From contig JAWOGQ010000010.1 of the NCBI GenBank assembly GCA_046496745.1, forward strand, positions 1 through 8,610: a stretch of DNA of 8,610 nt, in the 5' to 3' direction. Source of the DNA: JBNJGT01 sp046496745 (lineage in GTDB: Archaea; Nanobdellota; Nanobdellia; Woesearchaeales; JACJVW01). Shown piece after piece: positions 1-5,604 of the stretch. The first letter of the stretch is position 1, and every line of letters starts with the position of its first letter. The notes beneath the pieces are model-generated. The model did not search any database. It saw only the letters and a list, made by a program, of their open reading frames with translations, and was not told where the DNA came from. A program made the translations under genes and the position numbers.

Positions 1-671
1 TCTTTTAGCAAGCCATTCATAGAAACATTAGAATAAGGGATTGACTTAATTTCATTAAATTTATGGTATTTAGTGTTTACTATTGAATTAAAGTGTAAAT
101 CAGGTAACTCTTCATCACTATATTCGCCAATGAGTTGACAAAAATCATCTCCTCTTCCCTGACATTTTGTTTCCGTAATCTTAAGAGACCTTTTTAAGAC
201 ATATTCCATAAATCCTATCAATAAATAATCAATAAGATATCCTAAACCACTCTTCCGACATATAACTCTTTGATTAAATTCAACACCAAATCTACCATTA
301 TCGATATCTAATTCAATCAATTTTGCTTCCTTTGCTAATGAACTTAAGCCATAATTAATAGAGAAATTCAAAAATTTTTCAATGAATTCTCTTCCTTTGT
401 CAATGGTTGGTGCACCAAGAGTATATGCAAAATTATATCCATATTCTCTTCCAATTCGTTTCAGAACTTCTTCGCCTTTTTCACCATGTTTTTCTACTAC
501 TCTTTTTTCAATCTGAACCAAAATCTCCTCAGGCAAAATAATTATTCGTTGAAAGGCGTTTCCATACTGATTATTAAATTCTGTTAAAATAAATCCTGGC
601 TCATATCTGACCATTTTAGTAGACAAAATATTCTGAACCCACCACTTGATAATCTTGTCCTGTATGCTCAT
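1..671 (-). CDS. V4R-domain (4-vinyl-reductase-like) protein, 3' end beyond window
   Basis: An open frame of 223 codons runs without a stop from an ATG at 671 to the left edge, so the C terminus is missing. Residues about 120-184 look like a V4R domain, a small-molecule-binding fold found in archaeal regulators and in bacteriochlorophyll and aromatic metabolism proteins. The visible signature is a Cys at 138 followed by a Gly-rich helix, then a Glu and the paired cysteines C170 and C178 in KCQGRGDDFCQ. The first 110 residues are basic and helical, with no motif I recognise. The ATG at 671 is chosen because an ATATATAAA box is centred 27 nt upstream, which fits leaderless initiation; the next Met is codon 20. 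No DNA-binding or catalytic partner domain is visible in the part present. The ligand and role are unknown. V4R is inferred from the motif alone. Confidence 0.7.
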   Translation of the reverse strand, partial: MSIQDKIIKWWVQNILSTKMVRYEPGFILTEFNNQYGNAFQRIIILPEEILVQIEKRVVEKHGEKGEEVLKRIGREYGYNFAYTLGAPTIDKGREFIEKFLNFSINYGLSSLAKEAKLIELDIDNGRFGVEFNQRVICRKSGLGYLIDYLLIGFMEYVLKRSLKITETKCQGRGDDFCQLIGEYSDEELPDLHFNSIVNTKYHKFNEIKSIPYSNVSMNGLLK

Positions 672-693
672 ATCCTATCCTGAGTATTCCGGC

Positions 694-702
694 TTTATAT
701 AT
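694..702 (-). promoter_or_regulatory. TATA box of the V4R gene
   Basis: On the minus strand this reads ATATATAAA. Its centre is 27 nt before the ATG at 671, the distance at which archaeal transcription would begin at or next to the A of the start codon. No ribosome binding site lies between them. Confidence 0.6.
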
Positions 703-751
703 TTTTCCCACTTATGTAAAGAAAGAAGAATAATAAGTTCTTATATATTGG

Positions 752-785
752 AAAAAACGAATCTTCATTATTTTCAGACAAAAAA
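752..785 (-). terminator. Two T6 tracts, possible archaeal terminator of the MNT/HEPN unit
   Basis: On the minus strand there are runs of six T at 785-780 and 757-752, just past the end of the HEPN remnant at 821. Archaeal RNA polymerase stops at such oligo-T tracts without needing a hairpin. The function is inferred from position and composition only. Confidence 0.35.
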
Positions 786-820
786 TCTTACACTAATTGA
801 TTCATGTGATAAACAAAAGC

Positions 821-1198
821 TTATACATGGGAAAAATGCTGAATAAACAACTGTGCATTCGCAATGCCCGCGCAGGCTCCCGGCTTGAGGTAATGTTTTG
901 TAGGTAAATTTTCCTCGCTTTGTCCTTTCAATTTTGAAAATTCCCAGAAGATCATCAGCTTTAACCAACACCTTTCTATATAAAAAGCTCTAAATCAATG
1001 GTCCTTTGTTAGCCTCTTGAGCTCTTCATAGGACTCTTCCGTTTAGTTTTAATACCCTTCTTGAGTAAATAACCCTTTGCCATGTAGAAAATTGCATAAT
1101 AGGCATGAGTTACAGCGCTATAGTATCCTTTGGAAAATTGAAATGATTTATCTGCAATTCTGGTTCATTGCTAACTTGATGATTTTAGGTGATCTCAT
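821..1198 (-). pseudogene. Degraded HEPN-domain toxin gene, partner of the MNT gene
   Basis: The ATG at 1198 overlaps the MNT stop codon (ATGA), as expected for a two-gene MNT/HEPN toxin-antitoxin operon, but its frame hits TAA after 16 codons. HEPN-like segments then follow in changing frames: from about 1155, GYYSAVTHAYYAIFYMAKG and a basic loop, closed by TAA at 1011-1009; near 1030 YEELKRLTKDH; near 1000 IDLELFI; from about 985 KADDLLGIFKIERTKRGKF; near 880 REPARALR; and a last helix NAQLFIQHFSHV ending with TAA at 821. At least five frame changes or stops are needed to join them. The 378-nt span matches a full HEPN gene of about 125 codons, so the gene was complete before decay. A functional HEPN protein of this class would be an RNase toxin. 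Clustered sequencing errors are possible but unlikely, since neighbouring genes are intact. Confidence 0.75.
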
Positions 1199-1776
1199 TC
1201 AAAGCCCTCGTCAAATATATTTCGTGTAGCATCTTTCACTATTTCGTAAAATATTGATGAATTATGAACCGCCTTATGATTCCGCATAATCTGCTTACCA
1301 AGGTTTTCTTCCTTTCCTTCGAGCATCTCCATAAATTGCGCAGGAGTAAACACATGCGCATCCATAGGTATTGTTAATCTATTCCGGTTCATCGTGTTTT
1401 TTATGGCTTTAGTATTCGAATTTGAAAGAATTACAATGTCAAGATCAGATTCCTTCTTTTGTGTACCAGAGGCATATGATCCAAAGACTGCTACTGTAGT
1501 GAAAGGAGTAAGATCCTTAAGTATCAAGTTCAGAGGAATTGATAAAGACAACAGATTATTCATCTCAAGTAGGGTAATGGTCAAAGGATTTTCCAGATTC
1601 AATCGATAGACTTTGGATCTCCCTAGCTGTTTTTCTTGGATTAAATCATATTCCTTGAACCGTTTCAAAGCAATTGTCAGCGCATTATTAGAGGTTCCCT
1701 TAAGATCATTTCCGGCATATACGTGAAAAGGCCTAAACTTACTGAAAATTCTTAGTTCATTTTTTGTGAGAACCAT
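1195..1776 (-). CDS. MNT-type nucleotidyltransferase antitoxin with N-terminal winged helix
   Basis: The 193-residue protein has two parts. Residues 1-65 look like a winged helix-turn-helix (TKNELRIF, then NNALTIALKRFKEYDLI and a basic wing). Residues about 90-190 form a minimal nucleotidyltransferase with the GSYASG motif at 99-104 and the metal-binding pair D111 and D113 in SDLDIVI. In MNT/HEPN toxin-antitoxin systems the MNT protein modifies and silences the HEPN RNase; here the HEPN gene directly downstream is broken. The N-terminal DNA-binding domain suggests autoregulation, and alternating TGGTATA repeats lie just before the gene. The frame also stays open to a TTG at 1830, but that start would add 18 unlikely residues (SIQNIYIPVNWYIYTIK) encoded by the repeats. 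ATG 1776 is preferred, with a CTATATAC box giving a leader of roughly 7 nt. The active site looks intact, so it may still act as a DNA-binding regulator or an AMP/oligo-AMP transferase. Confidence 0.8.
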   Translation of the reverse strand: MVLTKNELRIFSKFRPFHVYAGNDLKGTSNNALTIALKRFKEYDLIQEKQLGRSKVYRLNLENPLTITLLEMNNLLSLSIPLNLILKDLTPFTTVAVFGSYASGTQKKESDLDIVILSNSNTKAIKNTMNRNRLTIPMDAHVFTPAQFMEMLEGKEENLGKQIMRNHKAVHNSSIFYEIVKDATRNIFDEGFE

Positions 1777-1781
1777 TTTTA

Positions 1782-1810
1782 TGGTATAAATATACCAATT
1801 AACTGGTATA
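1782..1810. repeat. Alternating TGGTATA repeat, candidate operator
   Basis: Three 7-bp copies are seen: TGGTATA at 1782-1788, its inverse TATACCA at 1791-1797, and TGGTATA again at 1804-1810. The first two form an inverted repeat with a 2-nt centre, the last two one with a 6-nt centre. They lie just before the MNT ATG at 1776, over its likely promoter, and 24 nt or more from the TATA box of the divergent RelB-like gene. Binding by the MNT winged helix or by the RelB-like antitoxin is an inference from location. Confidence 0.5.
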
Positions 1811-1834
1811 TAGATATTTTGGATACTCAAAAGA

Positions 1835-1847
1835 TTTATATATTATA
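1835..1847 (+). promoter_or_regulatory. TATA box of the RelB-like antitoxin gene
   Basis: TTTATATATTATA; the core TTTATATA is centred about 26.5 nt before the ATG at 1865. No Shine-Dalgarno sequence lies between, so the mRNA is probably leaderless. Confidence 0.6.
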
Positions 1848-1864
1848 GGCAATTATAATCAGCT

Positions 1865-2083
1865 ATGGCAACCTCCATCCAAATCAGCCAAGAACTCCAA
1901 AAAGAACTTAATAGGATGAAACTGTTCTCTAGAGAGACTTATGAAGAGGTAATCTGGAACATTATAGAAGACACAAAAGAACTAAACTTCAAAACCAAAA
2001 AAGAGATAGAGGATTCCAGAAAAGAGATTGCAGAAGGTAAATTCGTGACATTATCTGACCTAAAAAAGAAATATAATGTATGA
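1865..2083 (+). CDS. RelB-like antitoxin with ribbon-helix-helix N terminus
   Basis: A 72-residue, highly charged protein. Residues about 3-35 (SIQISQELQKELNRMK, then a Glu-rich helix) have the pattern of an archaeal ribbon-helix-helix DNA-binding domain: a short beta strand followed by two helices. Residues 45-72 form a helical, charged tail ending in LSDLKKKYNV, the type that wraps around RelE toxins. The gene overlaps the toxin gene by 8 nt (stop TGA at 2081-2083, toxin ATG at 2076), the usual antitoxin-first coupled order. Autorepression with the toxin is expected for the family; the TGGTATA repeats upstream are a candidate site. The family is inferred from size, order and pattern, since small antitoxins diverge quickly. 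Confidence 0.75.
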   Translation: MATSIQISQELQKELNRMKLFSRETYEEVIWNIIEDTKELNFKTKKEIEDSRKEIAEGKFVTLSDLKKKYNV

Positions 2084-2318
2084 GATAATAATTGCAAAGA
2101 AAGTTGAGAAATATCTCGATAAGCTGAATTCTAAGGACAGGGAAAGGATTATCCATGCGTTAGAAAAATTAAGGATACGACCAGAAGCGTATCTCGTGCG
2201 TCTAGTAGGAGAAAAGAGCTATAAATTTCGCGTTGGACAATACCGGGTAATAGTAGACTTAGATAAAACTAAATTACTTATCTTAGTTATAAAAATAGGC
2301 CACAGGAAAAATCACTGA
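2076..2318 (+). CDS. RelE/ParE-family toxin
   Basis: An 80-residue protein with the RelE layout: first strand YEIIIAKKVEKYLDKL, a helical middle (SKDRERIIHALEKL), then SYKFRVGQYRVIVDLD and the last strand LLILVIKIGHRKNH. RelE toxins cut mRNA in the ribosome; ParE relatives poison gyrase. R52, R57 and the H76-R77 pair match basic positions used by archaeal RelE. The chain stops at GHRKNH, where relatives usually continue with a hydrophobic residue and a Tyr (GHRKxxY), so the C-terminal aromatic residue is missing. Activity may be reduced, or the residue may not be needed in this branch. The 3' end overlaps the convergent RAD55-like gene by 7 nt. The upstream partner is the RelB-like antitoxin. 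Confidence 0.85.
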   Translation: MYEIIIAKKVEKYLDKLNSKDRERIIHALEKLRIRPEAYLVRLVGEKSYKFRVGQYRVIVDLDKTKLLILVIKIGHRKNH

Positions 2319-3052
2319 ACGATAAAACCGTCCCCGATATCAAACTCTTTCATCGCTGCCCCGATTTTTGTGAGCCTCATCTTCTCAAGATGGAGTGTCC
2401 GGTTGACCTCCTCACCGATGGTATTCTTCTTCAGGACAACTACACCATCAGCCGCGAACTCACTGACACCATCAGACGAAAGCCTCGAAGCATTCTCAGG
2501 GATCTCAGAGATAAGCAAAGCCGTTGTCGGGATATTCTTGACCTCACTCACGAAACGATAGATGAAATTCTTCTTGATATCATCACCGATGATAGGCGGA
2601 GACAAGATCGTATTATTCCCTACCACATCCTGCATAGCCATCCCTTCTGAAGACGCATACACAGGAGCATTGATGGAAAGCGCAGAAAGCGAGTCAACAA
2701 CCAACCTTTTAGCACCTGCCTCACGCGCAGTAGTGATTATCTGGTAAACAGAATCCTTGTTGATATCATTCACTGGAATGCATGAAAGAATCACCGTACC
2801 CTCCTGCTCAAGCCTCTCGATCTCGGAAAAACCGAGCTGCTTTGCCTGCTCACGCAGGTCCTTAGGGCTTTGCTCAAAGCTCACATACATGGAGACATCC
2901 CCGTAATGCAATGCACCCTTGTAGACGTATTCCATCCCGAAGATAGATTTACCAGTCCCCGGAGACCCGGAAAGAAGCACTATGCTGTGTTCAGGAAACC
3001 CTCCCTGTACAAGTTCGTCAAAGCCTTTGATACGTGTAGGAATTCGATTCAT
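2312..3052 (-). CDS. RAD55/KaiC-like RecA-fold ATPase, single domain
   Basis: A 246-residue ATPase of the archaeal KaiC/RAD55 group (COG0467-like). The N terminus has the family opening IKGFDELVQGGFP (8-20), then Walker A GSPGTGKS (29-36), the putative catalytic Glu E60 in VSFEQS, and Walker B KRLVVDS with D120. The second half (about 150-246) carries the strands and the usual LHLEKMRLTK segment near the C terminus. There is one RecA domain, not the two of cyanobacterial KaiC, and the usual EE pair reads EQ. Such proteins are often regulators or partners of membrane and signalling systems. The start is supported by an AGGTGA ribosome binding site (3062-3057) 4 nt before the ATG. That site contains the stop codon of the upstream membrane protein, so the two genes are probably translated in a coupled way. 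No promoter of its own is seen. Confidence 0.85.
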   Translation of the reverse strand: MNRIPTRIKGFDELVQGGFPEHSIVLLSGSPGTGKSIFGMEYVYKGALHYGDVSMYVSFEQSPKDLREQAKQLGFSEIERLEQEGTVILSCIPVNDINKDSVYQIITTAREAGAKRLVVDSLSALSINAPVYASSEGMAMQDVVGNNTILSPPIIGDDIKKNFIYRFVSEVKNIPTTALLISEIPENASRLSSDGVSEFAADGVVVLKKNTIGEEVNRTLHLEKMRLTKIGAAMKEFDIGDGFIVQ

Positions 3053-3056
3053 GCAA

Positions 3057-4892
3057 TCACCTGTCTATCATATCAGAACCACCATTTAAATAATTTACGC
3101 TATATGACTCCCATGCATACATTATAAACCCTGCAAAATAGAAAAGGATTGTTATCCCCATGAAGACAAGCAAGTAAAAATAAGACACATACGAGACCAC
3201 CGTTCCCTGCGAAAGCAAAGAACCCAGCATGTTCATGTACTGCCTTCCAAGGTCAAACGCAAACAGCTTCACATACCAAAAGAAGAACACATTCACGAAA
3301 GTTATCCCAAGCGCCATTATTCCCTGCCTGCTGAGATACCCAAGTATTCCCATCACTATCCCCGCCCCTGCACCTATCAGGACAACAACAAGATAAGGGA
3401 ACACAGGCTCTGCCTTATGCGTCTGTATATCAACCCCTGTAAGCACACTGCCTGAAATCGAAGTCATCGTAAGCACAGGCGAAAGTATCATGACCACAAC
3501 GCACATGAAAAAGACTCCCAGAAGCCATACTGGCACATGCGGCCTTTCCCGCCTGTACGCCTTCAGCCAGAAATAACCCGGCGCAAGGAACAAGAGGAAC
3601 GCGCCGATTATATTAAGAAGATATATCATGACAACACCTGCTGCATCAGCAAACCCAAGCCCTGACAACTGCTCTGAAAGCAACGTTATGAAAGGCTGGT
3701 GCGCCGCTTCTGACAGGCTGGAAAAATACAACGCATCATGGAATCCGAGTATATAAGGCATCAGGAAATTACCTATATCTGTCAGCAAGTGCAGGACAAG
3801 CATCCCTGTCACACCAAGCACAAGCCCCTTTTTCGTGTAGAAAAGCTCAAGGAATTTCTCGTAGAATCCCTCCCCGAAACTTCCCACCTTGTGCAGGAAA
3901 GACTCAGCATCCAGGTGCTTTCGCATCCTTACAATCAAGAATACATAGAAGAATAGCCCGAACACAAGCAAAGGAGCATCCACAGCAAAAGCAAGCCATT
4001 CCATGAAGAAATTGAAAACAACCACATAGAACCCGCACAATATCACAAAGCTTGTGACAAACCTCTTCAATATCTGACCGAGCGAAGAAGAAGGGCCTCC
4101 CTCCTCGTGAAGGATTGACATGATCGAAGGCGCCTTGATATCATACCGTATCGACATGAACAATGCAATGAAGAAGAGCAGCAGCCCGCCAAAAAAGAAA
4201 GTCGCACCATTTATCTGCATCGAATGCTGCACAAGCCCCTCAAGTATCACCTGCACAAAAGGAGCAACCTCCTCCTCTATCGCAACGTGCGCAAAATGCG
4301 TCATGTTCTTGAATATCAGGAGAAAATATGACAGTATTATCAAGAGATCGATATCCCTCGGCTTGAACCCTATCTTGTGCCCATGGATATCCTCATGCAT
4401 GTTTTTCCCGAAAATGATTTTTGCAAGATTCACATGATACATAAGGTACCCAAGCATCACCCATGACAGTATCTTCTTGAAGAAATCAAGCTCTCCGCCG
4501 AGGATCTCCAAGAAATCAAAAATGTTCAGCAGGATAAGCGCAATCACGAATATATCCTCGAACCAGTGCTTCAATCTCCTGTATCCATGACGAGGTTTAG
4601 GCTGTTGATCAGACGGCTGATTACCATTGGCCTGATAAGCCTGGTTAGGATAAGCCTGGTTAGGATAAGCCTGATTAGGATATGGTTGATTAGGATAATT
4701 ACCCCCTTGGTTAGCCGGGTTATATTCATTATACTGTTGATAACCCTGAGGATAGTTAGCCTGCCCAGGATTGTTATATTGGTTATACCCCTGATTTGGA
4801 TCATATGGATTAGGCGGAACAGGATTAGGCTGATTAGACTGTTTAACATTGACCTGTTGATTTTGATAAGACCTGGGGTCCGGTGGAATCAT
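3057..4892 (-). CDS. Polytopic membrane protein with disordered Pro/Asn/Gln/Tyr-rich N-terminal tail
   Basis: A 611-residue protein I do not recognise. Residues 1-100 are almost only P, N, Q, Y and G, surely disordered, with four 5-residue repeats (YPNQP then YPNQA three times) at 66-85. A basic stretch (RHGYRRLKHW, 101-110) leads into about 12 hydrophobic segments, roughly 113-130, 141-161, 181-196, 228-248, 278-298, 305-323, 356-381, 417-443, 453-475, 499-520, 525-546 and 566-592. By the positive-inside rule the tail is probably cytoplasmic. No transporter or enzyme motif is visible. The downstream RAD55-like ATPase is translationally coupled, so the two may form a complex, perhaps through the tail. 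The ATG at 4892 has GGAGGG only 2 nt upstream and a TATATA box about 25 nt upstream, so initiation could be leaderless or use a short leader. Confidence 0.85.
   Translation of the reverse strand: MIPPDPRSYQNQQVNVKQSNQPNPVPPNPYDPNQGYNQYNNPGQANYPQGYQQYNEYNPANQGGNYPNQPYPNQAYPNQAYPNQAYQANGNQPSDQQPKPRHGYRRLKHWFEDIFVIALILLNIFDFLEILGGELDFFKKILSWVMLGYLMYHVNLAKIIFGKNMHEDIHGHKIGFKPRDIDLLIILSYFLLIFKNMTHFAHVAIEEEVAPFVQVILEGLVQHSMQINGATFFFGGLLLFFIALFMSIRYDIKAPSIMSILHEEGGPSSSLGQILKRFVTSFVILCGFYVVVFNFFMEWLAFAVDAPLLVFGLFFYVFLIVRMRKHLDAESFLHKVGSFGEGFYEKFLELFYTKKGLVLGVTGMLVLHLLTDIGNFLMPYILGFHDALYFSSLSEAAHQPFITLLSEQLSGLGFADAAGVVMIYLLNIIGAFLLFLAPGYFWLKAYRRERPHVPVWLLGVFFMCVVVMILSPVLTMTSISGSVLTGVDIQTHKAEPVFPYLVVVLIGAGAGIVMGILGYLSRQGIMALGITFVNVFFFWYVKLFAFDLGRQYMNMLGSLLSQGTVVSYVSYFYLLVFMGITILFYFAGFIMYAWESYSVNYLNGGSDMIDR
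4636..4695 (-). repeat. Four tandem 15-bp units coding YPNQ(A/P)
   Basis: On the plus strand the unit is TAAGCCTGGTTAGGA: two identical copies (4636-4650, 4651-4665), one with a single change (4666-4680) and one diverged (4681-4695). Each unit is five codons, so gain or loss of units by slippage would lengthen or shorten the tail of the membrane protein without breaking its frame. Confidence 0.85.
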
Positions 4893-4912
4893 ACCCTCCT
4901 GTCAATAACCCA

Positions 4913-4921
4913 CATATATAA
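4913..4921 (-). promoter_or_regulatory. TATA box before the 611-residue membrane protein
   Basis: On the minus strand this reads TTATATATG, centred about 25 nt before the ATG at 4892. It lies between that ATG and the stop of the preceding small gene (4932), so the membrane protein and ATPase may have their own promoter besides any read-through. Confidence 0.5.
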
Positions 4922-4931
4922 GGATTTGTCT

Positions 4932-5222
4932 TTACTCCCGAGTAGCCTCATCGATGATGACCTCTCCTCCGGACACCTCCCCCTCGATATACAGAACATC
5001 CCCCTCTTCAACAACCATATCATCAAAATACACAGCTTCAAACTCAGTGGAAAGGACAAGCCCTGTAACAGTCCCGTAATCCCTTACAGAGACAACCTCA
5101 ACCCTCAGCCCTGTAGGTCCGTCTGATATCACCGGATTTTCAGGAAACGGAACAAGCACACTGCATACAAGAAGCATTATTATCCCAAAGAGACTCACCA
5201 CAAGACTTATAATCCTGAGCAT
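4932..5222 (-). CDS. Small membrane-anchored protein, probable OB-fold
   Basis: A 96-residue protein. Residues 1-24 are one hydrophobic segment (LRIISLVVSLFGIIMLLVC), an N-terminal anchor or signal. The rest is a short beta-rich domain: GLRVEVVSVRDYGTVTGLV, then FDDMVVEEGDVLYIEGEV and EVIIDEA. This strand pattern, with Gly-Asp before a strand and a closing valine-rich strand, resembles a small OB-fold of the tRNA_anti type, probably facing outside the cytoplasm. The frame stays open to a TTG at 5264 and an ATG at 5237, but ATG 5222 is preferred: the hydrophobic segment then starts at once, and a TTTTTTAGG box lies 27 nt upstream. The gene starts back-to-back with the YkgJ-like gene, 3 nt apart. 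It may be cotranscribed with the membrane protein gene 39 nt downstream. The function is unknown. Confidence 0.65.
   Translation of the reverse strand: MLRIISLVVSLFGIIMLLVCSVLVPFPENPVISDGPTGLRVEVVSVRDYGTVTGLVLSTEFEAVYFDDMVVEEGDVLYIEGEVSGGEVIIDEATRE
5205..5214 (+). promoter_or_regulatory. TATA-like element for the YkgJ-like gene
   Basis: ACTTATAATC is centred about 31 nt before the in-frame ATG at 5241 and only 16 nt before the ATG at 5226. If it is the real promoter, the start codon at 5241 is favoured. It lies inside the first codons of the divergent gene. Confidence 0.4.
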
Positions 5223-5225
5223 ACC

Positions 5226-5582
5226 ATGACATCCCATCAGATGCCTAAAAAAGATTCCCGACAAAAACCTGAAAATATTTCAACCTTTGTCTGCAAAAGA
5301 TGCGGCGAATGCTGCCAATACCTCGTCCAGCTCGAAGAGAAAGACATAATAAGGATAAGAGAAGCAGGATACTCAGATTTCTATTATGATGAAGGAGAAA
5401 GAAAAGTATTAAAAAGGAAAAATGGTTATTGCATTTTTTATAAGGAAGGGTGCACGATCTATCCCATAAGGCCGAAGGTCTGCAGGGACTACCCCTTCAA
5501 CAACACAGATACAGTTGAAAGCTGCAGGCCAAGTGATGATCCCCTCCTGAAAAAATATCTCGCATTCAAAAACCTTAAATAA
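5226..5582 (+). CDS. YkgJ-like CxxCxxCC zinc/iron-chelating domain protein
   Basis: A 118-residue protein with the signature FVCKRCGECC (C23, C26, C29, C30) followed by C69, C76, C86 in IRPKVCRDYPF and C100. This set of cysteines and the RPxxCRxYPF block mark the putative zinc- or iron-chelating family (YkgJ, PF03692). Members are small cytoplasmic proteins of unclear role, some linked to protein or tRNA modification and metal centres. The start could be ATG 5226 or ATG 5241 (MPKKDSRQ); the TATA-like box fits 5241 better, and nothing conserved lies before C23. The gene diverges from the membrane-anchored OB-fold gene, with regulatory sequences that must overlap both coding regions, and ends 22 nt before lon. 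Confidence 0.85.
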   Translation: MTSHQMPKKDSRQKPENISTFVCKRCGECCQYLVQLEEKDIIRIREAGYSDFYYDEGERKVLKRKNGYCIFYKEGCTIYPIRPKVCRDYPFNNTDTVESCRPSDDPLLKKYLAFKNLK

Positions 5583-5596
5583 TATTACCCAGGGAG
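5575..5596 (+). promoter_or_regulatory. TATA-like box and Shine-Dalgarno site before lon
   Basis: TTAAATAA (5575-5582) overlaps the stop codon of the upstream gene and is centred about 27 nt before the lon ATG at 5605. AGGGAG (5591-5596), 8 nt before the ATG, is a good Shine-Dalgarno match. lon could therefore be expressed from its own promoter or by read-through using the ribosome binding site. Confidence 0.5.
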
Positions 5597-5604
5597 AAAA
5601 TACA

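Noticed and set aside
774..971. 65-codon minus-strand ORF
   Set aside because: It is only the third fragment of the HEPN remnant (KADDLLGIFKIERTKRGKF). It starts at a TTG inside the decayed gene and runs on past the real end in the wrong frame.
1777..1830. TTG start extending the MNT gene by 18 codons
   Set aside because: The extra residues come from the TGGTATA repeats and TATA-like sequence, and a leaderless TTG start is unlikely. ATG 1776 begins directly before the winged helix.
4566..5126. 186-codon plus-strand ORF opposite the membrane protein tail
   Set aside because: It is rich in repeated Ile/Arg/Leu caused by the low-complexity tail on the other strand, and it spans two real genes and a promoter region.
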